Shown one piece after another: positions 11,525 through 23,129 of a DNA stretch of 64,000 nt. The translations under genes and the position numbers were made by a program. The stretch's first letter is position 1. Each line of letters opens with the position of its first letter. A model generated the notes under the pieces. The model was not told the DNA's origin, searched no databases, and saw only the letters and a program-made list of their open reading frames with translations. The DNA is from Astropecten irregularis (Eukaryota > Echinodermata > Asteroidea > Paxillosida > Astropectinidae), in the NCBI GenBank assembly GCA_963971285.1, contig OZ020248.1, forward strand, positions 25,657,764-25,721,763. Reading direction: 5' to 3'.

Positions 11525-12854
11525 TCCAACCTATAATATTTTATCATCGAGCACAAAAATGAGGTGTTCATGGATTTTCAGATATACTGCTTGTTTTAAC
11601 ATGATTATGGGTTTTTTATTTTGCTAAATATAGCTAATTATGTGACAACCCATTTTGTTGTTATTGTTTTAACTTTTTTGAAAGCACGCCACTGATTGAA
11701 CATTAGAAGTGCCATACGATATTTTGTGAAAGCCTATACGACTATGGGTCATGGGGTTTAAAACGGAAATACGGCTTGATATTTTGTTTGTATTACTGAG
11801 ATCATCCTATGCACATTATACTGCTATTGGAAAACACACACACGCCCACGCACTGCACAAACACACCGCCATGACTTGTATGCCAACGGGTAAATTAATA
11901 AGAAAAGTGTTTTCGATTTCGGTTTCAGTTTTGCACAGATTGAGTGTTGCTTTATTTCTCAATATTAGTAATATATTCCTCCGTGATTAGCAAGCATCAA
12001 TCTTTCATTTTGTCGCGGGTGACGACAGCAGGCCTGACTCGCTGGCAGACGGTCAATCCTCCCCAGGTCGGGGTCAAGGGGTCAACAAGGGTCAAGGTCC
12101 ATGCCATGGAATGTTTTCCACGGCTATTTTCCTCAATTTATTCACGCAGGAGAGTATACATTGCAACCATGGACCAATTTCATGGAGATTCTAAAGCACA
12201 AAAACTTCTTAAGCATGAAAGTATTCCTTAATCAAACCATGGAGGAAAGAACATGATATCAAACAAGATGTTCATGTGATGTTTACTGCATGCTTTTGAC
12301 TTGAATTCGACCAATGTTTTGGCTGGCATATTTTATTTACCAAAGTTTTCATGCTTAAGCAATGTTTGTGCTTAAGCAGCTCAAATGAAATTGGCCCCAG
12401 GACCAAACGGAGTTACAACTCATACAAGCACGTCTTCCAATGTCATTATATTAAATGAAAGGGTATTAAAATATTACTATGTTCCAATTCTATAGGTCTA
12501 CTGCATGACATTCGATTTGGTCGAATGGGCACGAACATGACCTATATACATGTAGTGCTGCACGAGGTGCATGGCCGCTTGCACAATCATTACTCATAGG
12601 GATTTCCCAAGCTCTTTCCATTTTTTTGCGGGAACCATCCAATTATATATTCATACAAATAAACTTCGCTCTTATTTGGATTAGACTTACCCCCTTCACC
12701 GACGTAAATTAAATCAGCTCAGCTAGTAGCATGCTCAGTGCTATTTGGACTCACTGCACAGAGGGTCAAGATTCCATAACTGTATCGGATTCCAAACTTG
12801 GTTACTACCATACCAAGTTTGGAACTATAGACCTTAAGGCCTATACGTTACATC

Positions 12855-13076
12855 CAGTGGCGTTACCAGACTTTTGAGTCTGGGGGGGGGGCACAAGGGG
12901 GGCACTAGCAATTGTTGGGGGCACTACAATAATATATATTATATTTTTTTTCACCAACCCAAATCTCAAATGGGGGGGGGGGAGGGACGCGGGGGGCACG
13001 AGGTTTTCCAGGGGGGGCACGTGCCCCCCCCCCCCTGCCCCCCCCCCCCCCCCCCCCCCCCTTGGCGACGCCACTG
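12855..13076. mobile_element. hAT-type MITE with perfect 8-bp target duplication
   Basis: The 222-bp element starts CAGTGGCGT and ends CGACGCCACTG. It is bounded on both sides by the exact octamer GTTACATC (12847-12854 and 13077-13084), the duplication length of hAT transposons. The interior is mostly G runs on the left and a long C run on the right (13024-13060), so the two halves can fold on each other. No transposase. Confidence 0.8.
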
Positions 13077-13084
13077 GTTACATC

Positions 13085-14894
13085 GGGTTAATTTGGGGCT
13101 TGCAGTAGTCTGCTACAGTGCTAGTATTCATTTTTTAGGAACACGGATAGGGAAAAGAGGATTAAGTCTTCCTTATACATGTACAATGCTTATTGTATTC
13201 AATTCCTGGAAGCGCTTCTGAGCATGCATAAAATGATGAAACGCAAACTAATAGATTCAAATGCCCCATCCAAAATAATTATGAACTTTGGGAAACCCCT
13301 TGCCAAACCTGTACTCCCTGACTAAGACTAAGAGAAAACGTTTAGATTCTTTTCGTATAGACGTTCTGTACTCACCAATAATGCAGTCTAACGTTGACAA
13401 CCCCAGCCAGCCAGATGATGACACCGTCTTACAGACTTAACAATCGCGGTGACTCACCATTTCTCCGGACTTATATCAAACCATTATCCGGTGAATTCCT
13501 GGAAATTCTGGCTGTAAATTCTGGCTGGAAGTGTAAAGCCCCTTTCACACGACCGCCCGTAACAAGGCTGTTATTATGCCAAGTTTATTAAAGTCCACTG
13601 AATTAATGACAAAAGCCCACCGATGAGGGCGACGTAGGACAATTATTTCAACACGGCGACTAGACTACAAAATAAAACTGGAACCTGTACGAACGATACT
13701 CCATGGCATTTCTAAGCAGTATAAGCTTGCTAACTTCACAGTATGAAGGTGTAGAAATGGCCAAATAACTTTCTTCATCGCCCAATAATAGGCCTTGGCC
13801 CTAAGCCCAACAAAAGTCCACACTCTGTCTTTCCGAACGGTCTATATAGCAGATTTTATATCAGGAATGACGAGTGCACTATATCTGTATTATTTGTAAT
13901 CTGTTTATGTCAAGTGTACACGGTGACGTAGACTGTCGAGGTGCATAGGTCAAAGCTCTGTGAGGGACAAATCAGGGTCGCATAAATTATCATCTGATAT
14001 CGAACTACATACATACAAGGCCAGGGAACAAGACGGTGTACATTGTATACAGTGTTCCCACTTACCATGTGCAGTACATAGCTGTACTACAATCATGGCG
14101 GTTCTACCTCCATGGTACAATCAAAATAGAGGAAGGATCTTGCTCGCAATCCGAATGTGATGATGGCCTATGGCCAACATAACAGCAGTAAGTCCATGGA
14201 GCTATAAAACAGTTGAGATATTTAGATTCCAATAATCATGAGTAATTTAAAAAAGCCTGAGAGACTTCTGAATGGGACAGTTTCACTGCGAAGGTTCGGG
14301 GTTCTGCTCAGAAGTTTATCTCTGTGATGGTGGGCTCGCGCCCTTTTGACATGCAACACGCCCTCTAACGTGCACACGTGTTTAGTCTTCTTCTTTCTTT
14401 TTTTGGCGCATGTTTGTTAATTCTGACAAAATGAGAGTCTGTCGCCCTCTAACGTTCTCGAAGCTGTGAACAAAATTACTTAATTTTTTCTTTCATTTTA
14501 GATAAATGTTTTTTTTTTTGTGCCGGTTGTTCTTTGTTAATTGTAGATTTGTTTTTGGTTTTGTTTTTGCTTTAGGGATGGTCTGGTATATTCCTTTCCT
14601 TTATTTTATATTCCATCTTAATAATGTATTAATTGTTACCCTTTTGGCCGTCTAAATTTACTGTCACATCAGTACTCTACCATATTTGTTGTTAGTTCAA
14701 GGTTAGGGTTTTAGAATCCCAGAAAACTAGGCAAAGCCCAGGCATGGATTGACTTTTCAGGGGCTGGGCCATGGCCCAACCAGCAGTAAAGTTTCTTTCC
14801 CTAAGAAGGCAAAACAATCACATGCTTATCATTATTAGTGGGGCTGCCCATGGAGGTAGTCTATTTCTACCTCCATTGTCTTCCATACTTACCA
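13085..14894. other. Intergenic stretch, nothing recognised
   Basis: No exon with plausible splice sites and no palindromic element with clear ends is visible. Bases 13538-13560 carry a 'cccctttcacacg' end-like fragment, and 14395-14580 is T-rich. Confidence 0.4.
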
Positions 14895-15128
14895 GGGGCC
14901 AATTTCATAAAGCTGCTTAAGCACAAAATTTGCTTAAGCATGAAACGTCTTCCTTGATCAACTTACAGGATTACCAACCATTAATTTTATGTTTTCTGCT
15001 GTTGCCTTGTATTCAGCCATTGTTTGCTGAGCATAACATTCACAAGGAGTTTTGGCTGGCGTGCATGTTGATTTTGTTTTGGTGCTTAAGCAAATTTAGA
15101 TGCTTAAGCAGCTCTATGAAATTGGCCC
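14895..15128. repeat. Palindromic MITE, GGGGCCAATTTCATAGAGC family
   Basis: The left end GGGGCCAATTTCATAAAGCT mirrors the right end AGCTCTATGAAATTGGCCC. The next inner arms, GCTTAAGCA, are also inverted. Relatives are at 16191, 18607, 22014, 23130, 41406, 43701, 59357 and 62638. Confidence 0.7.
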
Positions 15129-15521
15129 GGGTCAACGCATAAAACCTTTGGTCTCCCGAAAAGGAGACTAAAATGGACACTAAAATGGACAAAATAAAAA
15201 TGGACAAAAATACCAGCTACCATTATCACAATACCATCTCATCTTCCTCCATAGCATATTATTTTATTCTTACAACGCTTTCTTTTAGCAGTACCAAACA
15301 AACAATTTTTTTAGCCATCCACAACTTCAACCCAAACAAACAAAACAATTCAATATTTTACTTGTTTCAGTGTTGTCACAAAAAAAAGTGACAAGCACCT
15401 CGCGCTCAATCATTTGTCATCTTTTATCAAAAATAATTATTTTCAAGATCATAATGGGATTCTTTATTGAATGAAGGATTAATTTACATAGGTAAAGATG
15501 GGATGGGGAATTTGTGGTTAA

Positions 15522-15877
15522 AGGTAATATCATACTTTGGTTTTTGTCAAAGAAATGCAGATTCATGGGCACAAATAGCAAGGAAGATACAGCAACAGTC
15601 ATCTGTGACAGTTTCAGTCCCATACGGTGCCCACTTTTTGAGAAAACAGTGAAAAACGGGCAAAGTATTTCTTAAGTCTTTTCACCGTTATTTTTGATAT
15701 TTAAAAGGTCAAAAATGTTTTTGGTAATTGGTTTTACTCTTTTCTGGATAAATACAGCATTGCAGGCAGAAAGATTTTAACGGTATGTTTCTACCATCAC
15801 CATCTTTATACCCTGTAAGTTATAGGTAAAACTTAAAGATTTCTGTTTCTGTATGCTAACAAAGTATGAAAGTACCT
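15522..15877. repeat. TTAA-flanked MITE-like element, copy 3
   Basis: It is preceded by TTAA (15518-15521), starts AGGTAATATCATACTTTGG and ends AAGTATGAAAGTACCT followed by ATAA, a one-base-decayed TTAA. It is inverted relative to copies 1 and 2. Confidence 0.6.
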
Positions 15878-16190
15878 ATAAGTCTAATTGTAGTTTGTTC
15901 CATTGCTATAATCTTGAGGCACATGTTTCAATGACAAATTTCTCAGTTATCTTTCAACTTAAATAGGAATTTGTTAAACACTAGAAACATCCCCTTGTAC
16001 CATGTGACTTGCCATTAGAAAATGGGCGACAGTCCAGCAAATCTAGTTGTAATAGTCATGAAATTACCCAGGGAAAGAGCTCTCCACAGAACTCAGAACA
16101 TGGGTGCCATCTTCCTTTAAAATTACAAAACTGAAGGAACCTCATTTCAATTGTACATATACAATCAACAACAAATGTATCTCAATACTT

Positions 16191-16424
16191 GGGGCCAATT
16201 TCATAGAGCTGCTTAAGCACCAAAATTTGCTTAAGCACCAAAAACCTTGGTCAATAAAAATTAGTATGCTAGCTAAAACTTCTTGTGAATGTTATGCTCA
16301 GCAAACAATGTCCGAAGTCAAAAGCAGTAAACATCACATGGAAATTTGGTTGGTAATCCTGTTTGATCAAGCTAGGAAGACTTTTGATGCTAATGCAACT
16401 TTTGTGCTTAATGAAATTGGCTCC
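16191..16424. repeat. Palindromic MITE, GGGGCCAATTTCATAGAGC family
   Basis: It starts GGGGCCAATTTCATAGAGCT and ends TTAATGAAATTGGCTCC. The right half aligns by eye with the inner block of 14895-15128 ('ggttggtaatcctgtttgatcaa'). Confidence 0.65.
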
Positions 16425-17878
16425 TGGTTGGGCTTACAAAAATCTTGCAACAATTTTGCAGAACTACTTTACTGAAGAATCATCGCTTAGCAAAAGTGTG
16501 AGCTTAAACAGAAAATGACTCGAAAACCAGATGCAAGCAATTTACATTACATGGAACTTTTGGTTGGTGACCTAACCTTTGTGCTCGGCCAAATTTGTGT
16601 GCTAAGTAGAAAATGAGTTGGGAACCAGTCGCGAGCAATATACATTACGTGGAACATGGTTGGTAATTATTGTGGTAAGCAAGCCAAATTTCTGCACTAA
16701 GCATATTTGCATAGCAGCTTTCCCGCTCATTTCATGCTTTGTGGCATTTCTGTGAATGTGTATGACATAAATCTCCACTTTACCTGATTTTAAACCTTTT
16801 TGGGGGATTTCTCCAACTAACTATCCCCGCCCCTTTTTGTGAGGTTATAGGTTCCGCCCCCATTTCTCAGGCATCTTAAGGACGACACATAAGATTGTAC
16901 ATGTACGGATACCATGTAGATGTCTATGGAAGAAACATTTGCATTACATATTGCACATGGACAAGCCACACAGCCAATGCAAAAAACAGAAGTGTGAACC
17001 AGCCTTGATAACGATACAGTACTTGGGCTGTCAAGTCGGTAATTGGGGTCCGATATGTGACCGGCTTCAGTCCGGGTAGTTAAGGCAGACTGACTCAACC
17101 CACTAACCCATAACAATACATAGTCTGTCATTGCAGTACTTCGTGATAGTAAACAGGTCTTGACACAATATCTTGAGATTTTTTGGACAACATGTGCAAT
17201 GTTTCTAACTGACACAGCCTCCATTCATGGCAGAATTTGTACGTGGCATTATGTCAAAGCAAGATACTTTCATTTTGAAAAGACCACCCAAACAGGAAAT
17301 CCTGTCTAATAAATGTGTAGATATCATCAGTAAACACCAGGGGCCAATTCCATAGAGCTGCTTAAGCACCAAAATCTGCTTAAAAAAAAACAAATTTGAG
17401 ATTTGGTTGCTTACTTTCATAAACTTCTTCAAAATTGTTGTTTTTGTCTTAGCCATTAATACCTAGTTTCCCACAGTAATTCAATTAAGGGTGGTATCAT
17501 ACTTTGGTAGTATACCGAAACAGAAATGTTCACATATTGACCTATAACTTACAGGGTATAAAGATGGCGATGGTAGAAACATACCGTTAACATATTTCTG
17601 TCTGAAATGCTGTATTCATCCAGAAAAAGAGTATCAAAAACCAATGACCAAAATTATCCTTGTGAAGACATGGCTTTGTTCTTGTGTACTAATGAACACT
17701 CTCCGAAGAGCAGAATTGAAATCACTCCCATTTTAACCAGAATCACTTTCCCGGGTTGAAACTTCTACCGAACGTTCCATATATAAAATACATTTGCAAC
17801 AGATAAGTAAACCTTGGAAATTCCTCCTTTTTGAGTTAATTCCAAATCAGTTTCATGAAAACCTTGAGGAGACATATA
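16425..17878. other. Intergenic stretch with two repeat fragments
   Basis: A left-end fragment of the GGGGCCAATTTCAT family lies at 17341-17385, and a truncated TTAA-family copy (GGGTGGTATCATACTTTGG onwards) at 17489 to about 17660. The 135-codon minus-strand frame at 16817-17224 has no recognisable domain. Confidence 0.4.
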
Positions 17879-18383
17879 CAGGGTGTCCCAGAAAAAAACG
17901 CAACACTGTGTCGGGACCCATTTTGTTAAAATTAAACTGTTCATCACTTCAAGATTCAGATATGTGATACAGCCATGTCTTGGCTATCACCATGTAGAAT
18001 TCATATTGGGGCTGAAATTGGCGAAAATATGACAAATTGAAAGAGTACTTTTTTCAAAACAAATTTGCAATAGAGTGGGAGCCCAGAACATTTATTCATG
18101 CGAAAAGCGCCGGAACTGTCGACCTCATGGGGTGAAAGGATCTGATGGGGGCATCGCAAAAATACAAGGATAATGTGTATGAAAGAAAGATGAAAATCGG
18201 GTTTTGAGGTTGGGTAGTTCAGTCTTAGTTTTTTTCACTCAATGTTAGTCAAATTTTGCTCAAATTCTACATGATGGTAGCCAAGACATAGCTATATCAC
18301 ATATCCGAATCTTTAAGTGATAAACAGTTTAATTTTGATATAATAGTTCTCGACACAAGTGTTGCATTTTTTGGGACACCCTG
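17879..18383. mobile_element. 505-bp TIR element with CAGGGTGTCCCA ends
   Basis: It begins CAGGGTGTCCCAGAAAAAA and ends TTTTTTGGGACACCCTG. Inverted similarity continues inward for about 100 bases ('cgcaacactgtgtc' against 'acacaagtgttgc', then 'atgtgatacagccatgtcttggct' and its partner). No convincing duplication of the flanks and no transposase. Confidence 0.7.
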
Positions 18384-18606
18384 TGGACTGCGCTTGGTCT
18401 CCACAAGGCACCAGATATGCATCAACACAGATATAAACTGGCATGTTACGAGCGTACTTCGGTCACATGAACAGGATTCAATTTCTAAGCCTTGAACACA
18501 ATTTGTCCCAGCGATTAAACAAATGAGTAATGATAGCACAGCCCCATCCATTAAATTAAATCTCAGTTGTAGATTAATTGACTTTTAATAAGGCCAGCAG
18601 TAACCT

Positions 18607-18847
18607 GGGGCCAATTTCACGGCGCTGCTTAGCACAAAAATTTGCTAAGCATGACATTTCTGTCTTAATAAAAATAGGGTTAACAACCGAATTTTCATGT
18701 GTTGTGTATCACTTGTGATTGTTCATTGACTGTTGTTTGCTGACCATAAATATCAAATGGAATTTTCAATGGTGGTTTGTTTTATTGGGCAAGACATTTT
18801 TGTGCTAAGCAAATTTTTGTGCTAAGCAGCGCCGTGAAATTGGCCCC
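18607..18847. repeat. Palindromic MITE, GGGGCCAATTTCAC subfamily
   Basis: The ends GGGGCCAATTTCACGGCGCT and AGCGCCGTGAAATTGGCCCC are exact inverse complements over 20 bases, so this is a young copy. The inner arms TTTGCTAAGCA and TGCTAAGCAAATTT match too. Confidence 0.8.
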
Positions 18848-18944
18848 TGGTCACATGCTGTTCATATCTGGTCATGATTAATTCAAGGCCATCTTAAGAC
18901 ATCTCGGTACATGTGTTTCTGGACATTATCTAAAGCATTGGGAT

Positions 18945-19165
18945 AAATTTCATAGAATCCGTTAAAGTACGCAAACATTCTTCGCTTATGATAGCAGATT
19001 TTTATGCTTATTTCACAGGAGTTTCTTCTTTCTCGCTAGGTGAATTGCGAAGGAAGGACTTTATGCATGCAGAATGCACATGACTTCGCGTAAGCAGGAA
19101 AAAATTAAGCAATTAAGCCTAGAAATTCTGTAAAGACTTGCTTATGGATTCCATGAAATAGATTT
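18945..19165. repeat. Diverged palindromic element, CATAGAATCCGTTA family
   Basis: The left block 'aaatttcatagaatccgttaaagt' and right block 'cttatggattccatgaaat' are inverted. Content parallels 19320-19627. Confidence 0.5.
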
Positions 19166-19319
19166 CATGCGTAGCAGTGCCCATAAGCACAACAATGAGC
19201 CATAACGAATTCAAGCTGCTTAGCATGATTCCCCGCTAAGCAAGAACCTGTGGAGTAATGGTCACCGGCAATCTAGATTACATGGCATTTCGGTTGGTAA
19301 CATATTTTCCGTGCTGGGT

Positions 19320-19627
19320 GGGGCCCAATTTCATGGAATCCGTTATGGCCTGGTTTTGGGCTTACGGGCACTGCTATGAGTGAAATCTATTTCATAGAAT
19401 CCGTAAGCAAGACTTTTGCAGCTTAATCGCTTAGTGAAGAATTTCTAGGCTAACCTTGATTGCTTTTCTGCTAACGCAATGTCATATGCATTCTGCAGAA
19501 AAGTCCTTGCTTAGCATAGCGAGAAAGAAAACTCTCCCATGAAATATGCTTACCATAAGCAAAAATATTCTGCTATCGTAAGCAAAGAATTTTTGCTTAT
19601 GGTAATGGATTCCATGAAATTGGGCCC
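19320..19627. repeat. Palindromic element with GGGCCCAATTTCATGGAATCC ends
   Basis: The left end GGGCCCAATTTCATGGAATC mirrors the right end GGATTCCATGAAATTGGGCC. It is GC-rich at the tips and AT-rich inside. The tips resemble the GGGGCCAATTTCAT family while the inner sequence differs. Confidence 0.65.
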
Positions 19628-19920
19628 TGATTTGTGCAGCCGTACGAAAATTAGCTTACAGCCTATTAAAGGCCGTAAGATACAAGACAATCTCTACAGG
19701 CCAACATGGAGGCCATCAACTGCCCAGAATCACAGGGGAATATTTTGTCTGACCATGTCTACCTTATCCTCAGGGAAGTTAGGAAAAAATTGAAAAATAA
19801 TTGCTATTTCTTACGTAACTGCCAGGAACAGGCGTAAATCTTCTCATATGACATAAGTCTAATTGTGTGGCCCTGGCTGGCGATATTATCGCAAACCAAT
19901 TTGAAGTCTACCGTTCTTAA

Positions 19921-20270
19921 AGGCAATATCATACATTGGTTTTTGTCCACGAAATTCAGATTTGTGGGCAAAAATATCAAGACAGATACAGTAACAGTCG
20001 TCTGTGAAAATTCCAGTCCCATACGGTGCCGACTTGTTGAGAAAAAAGTGAAAAACACTTACAGTATTTCCAAATCTATTCACAGAAGTTTTGATCTTCC
20101 TGAAATCAAAATTGTTGCAGTCACTGGTTTGACTCTTTTCTGGAAAAATACAGCATTTAAGACAGAACAATTTTAACGGTATGTTTCTACCATCACCATC
20201 TTTATACCAAGTTATAGGTAAATCTGTGAAGATTTCTGTTTCGGCATGCTTCCCAAGTATGATAGTACCT
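19921..20270. repeat. TTAA-flanked MITE-like element, copy 4
   Basis: Exact TTAA lies on both sides (19917-19920 and 20271-20274). It starts AGGCAATATCATACATTGG and ends AGTATGATAGTACCT. 350 bp, same orientation as copy 3. Confidence 0.75.
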
Positions 20271-20274
20271 TTAA

Positions 20275-20777
20275 GGGGCCGTCCATAAAGTACGTACGCA
20301 CGAAGGGGGGGAGGGGGGGTTGTTACCGATGCGTACGCCATGCGTACAGGGGGGGAGGGGGGTTAAGGCCAATGCGTACCGTACGCAAACGAAAAATTTG
20401 CATAGCATTATCGCGCGAAAAGAGAGGTAAAAAACGTGAAAAAAGCACCGGGATTGTTTTGTTTTTCCTTTGTTTTCTTATTCAACATGGTAAAAAATAG
20501 TAAAATCCATCTGTAAATGTATAAAAACCTGTTAAACTTTAGTCATTCATTTCAGAATTTGAAAGTGAGGTCCCAATAACGGTACCGGCCCGGATTACGG
20601 TGACATTTTAATGATGCTAAAGCAAGGGACCACGAGAAGTGAAAAACCTAATGTGGAATGCGTATGCGTACAGGGGGGGAGGGGGGGTTGGGACCACTGC
20701 GTACGCCATGCGTACAGAGGGGGAGGGGGGGTCAAAAAAGTCGGCATTTCGTGCGTACGTACTTTATGGACGGCCCC
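20275..20777. mobile_element. Harbinger-like MITE with GGGGCCGTCCATAAAGTACG ends
   Basis: The 503-bp element has ends GGGGCCGTCCATAAAGTACG and CGTACTTTATGGACGGCCCC, exact inverses. TAA flanks both sides (20272-20274 and 20778-20780), matching the 3-bp duplication of PIF/Harbinger elements. Subterminal G runs alternate with GCGTACGCCATGCGTAC palindromes. It inserted into the right-hand TTAA of the neighbouring element. Confidence 0.75.
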
Positions 20778-20938
20778 TAAGGTATAAATTCTGTATTATG
20801 GTTACAGCTGCGGCTGTTGCTACGGGCACCGTTTACGCAAAGCCTGTGCTTCATAACAAACAGATATGCTGACAAAACAGCGACCTGATCCAAAATGTTT
20901 TTAATTTGAATTCAACCTTAGCATTCATACCAACTACC

Positions 20939-20976
20939 GGAGTACCGACCAACCGACGGAGTACCGACCAACCGAC
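20939..20976. repeat. Two-unit minisatellite, 19-bp unit
   Basis: The unit GGAGTACCGACCAACCGAC is repeated twice in tandem without change, then partly a third time (GACC). Confidence 0.8.
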
Positions 20977-20980
20977 GACC

Positions 20981-22013
20981 ACTGACATCAATCATTTACA
21001 ATATCTGTATTAACAGAAAATGCATAAAACTGGCAATAAATGAATTTGCCGTCAGTTGTCGTTTGGTCGGTAATTACCAGGAACCAATCTAAGTTCTCAC
21101 AAAGTTTTCGCTTAGCTTAGCCTACAAATTTGCTTACTAATATCTGTCGCTTAGCAGCCTTATAAAATTGGTCCCCGGTTGTTTAAATCCACACGTATAT
21201 CGATCAAGAAAACAAAAGACATCAAAACATGCTTTGTTTGCTTGCGCGAACTACGTGATGCATATCATTCCGTAATGGCAGTCATGTGATACGCTCTTAG
21301 CCAATCAGAATTCAAAATGTAAAAAACAAACAAAATTGATCTCGGTACTTATCAACATCAGTATTAATGACTCGATATGTCACACATGTACTGTACATCA
21401 ATGTGCAATGTAACAAATAGTAACATGATTTTTTTTTCCATTTCCGGTGCTCGAATTGCAAAACTTAAAAACAACATTTTAAATCATTGTCATATTCTGA
21501 AACATGGTTTTTTATCTTATTATTATAAATTAAGGAATAATACAGTAACTAATGCAGATATTTTGAATAAGATAGCATATTAAAATCAAAAGACAATGGT
21601 TGCTTCAAGTTCGGACCATTAATGGTAACATTGTTGTGAAATTAATTTAACAAAACAACAAATACTAATCAGAACTGATACTGTGCCATTTGAAACTGCA
21701 CGACTTCCGGGCTCAAAGTGGTGAGACTTACAGTCTCTATACAACAATGTGCATGTATGTATACAATAATGGGTGTTCCCTTAAAGGTTCTCAAAGATTT
21801 AAAACAGGTGTCGACGTTATAATTATACAAAAAGGCGATTGCGTACAAAAAAGAACGAATTACAGAAGAGGCTTTCATAAAACAAGCGGTGACCTACTGG
21901 TAAAAATTACATTATGAAAATACACTTACATAACAGTTAATACAGAGAATGTGAGCATGCATGTACGGTACCCAGTGCGTAGTACATGGACGATTTGACA
22001 AAACAAAATAGCA
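20981..22013. other. Intergenic stretch, one repeat remnant
   Basis: A decayed GGGGCCAATTTCAT-type element lies at about 21078-21178 ('ccaggaaccaatctaag' to 'cttataaaattggtccccgg'). No exon is recognised. Confidence 0.4.
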
Positions 22014-22261
22014 GGGGCCAATCTCATAGAGCTGCTTTTAAAAAGCAAAAAAAAAATTGCTTAAGCATGAAAAGTCTTCCTTGATCAAACAGGATTACCA
22101 ACCAAATGTGCATGTGATGTTTACTGCTCGACCTGTATCCAGCCATTGTTTGCTGAGCATAACATTCATGAGTTTTGACTGGCATACTGATTTTATTTTC
22201 CAAGGTTTTTTTGGTGCTTAAGCAAATTTTGGTGCTTAGCAGTTCTATGAAATTGGGCCCC
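22014..22261. repeat. Palindromic MITE, GGGGCCAATTTCATAGAGC family
   Basis: It starts GGGGCCAATCTCATAGAGCT and ends AGTTCTATGAAATTGGGCCC; inner arms are GCTTAAGCA-like. Confidence 0.65.
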
Positions 22262-22490
22262 GGTGGCTATACTCATTTTTACATAATAATAGAGGCATCC
22301 TCGATCAAGAAAGCTCTCTGAGAGCAAAGGGAGATTGCAGGGAAAGCGACAAATAGCTACTACTTGATTTCCTGGCAGGCCCTCTTAAAAGAAGAAACGA
22401 AATAGGTACCGGGAAGGCTCTCGTGATTAGACTTGAAATCAAATAATGGCCCTCTCTTCAATACAAAGAGAAATAATACCGGTTGTTTAA

Positions 22491-22760
22491 AGGTACAGTA
22501 CAGGACTAGTAACATACCCAAACCGAAATGTTCACAGATTTACGTATAACTTTCAGGGTATGAAGATGGTGCTGATAGAAACATACCATAAAATGTTTCC
22601 GTCTGAAATTGTGTACAGTATTTATCCAGAAAATAGTCAACAGTTTTGATCTCGGTGTAAGATCAAAACCATTCTTTATGTTTTATAAGAAAAATTGAGT
22701 CAGGGTTTTTGTTATTTTCTTGTGACTCAGATGTCCGATTGAGCTTAAATTTTCACAGGT
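22491..22760. repeat. TTAA-family element, right end missing
   Basis: TTAA (22487-22490) precedes AGGTACAGTACAGGAC. The interior matches copy 1 closely ('gaccgaaacagttt' and 'gtaagatcaaaaccattctt' blocks), but no right TIR is present. Confidence 0.55.
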
Positions 22761-23129
22761 TTATTATTTCGTGCACATACTGGATTGGACAAAGTGTGAG
22801 TGCTGTTCTGTGACCCTTACCAACCATGTATTTTGCATTCCTTGAAAAACCTGCAAATTTACTCAAGATGATTTTTCAGAAACATGGGGTTGGTGAGGGT
22901 TGTCATGAATGTACGTGCAGTACTGCATGCCTTGTAAAACTGTGCATTGGTCTGGCAAATACAAATTGTTGCTGCTTAACAAAGTGAACGAATAATAACC
23001 ATTCGGAAGAATGATAAGAAAGTGATCATCAACAAGGGACACGTTTAGGGAAGGCCCAGCAGATGACAAATGGACATTCAGGAATTTGTCATGAACGCAC
23101 TGTGTACATGAACCCAAAGCTAAGCCTAG

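Larger units (their letters stand above)
9898..12854. other. Intergenic region upstream of the NLR gene
   Basis: This should hold the NLR 5' UTR and promoter (9898 to about 10300), but no core-promoter motif stands out. Further right are the TIR element at 11013 and an inverted pair of the GATCGAAACGTC motif at 11432-11524. Bases 12065-12103 repeat GGGTCAAGG-like half-sites. A fragment of the GGGGCCAATTTCAT family ends near 12400. I see no exon. Confidence 0.4.

Noticed and set aside
16817..17224. 135-codon minus-strand frame
   Set aside because: No recognisable domain, and Cys/Ser/Val-rich composition typical of chance frames.
18297..18551. Minus-strand frame with a signal-peptide-like start (MDGAVLSLLICLIAG)
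   Set aside because: Its second half runs into the 17879-18383 transposable element and no donor follows; the hydrophobic start may be chance.
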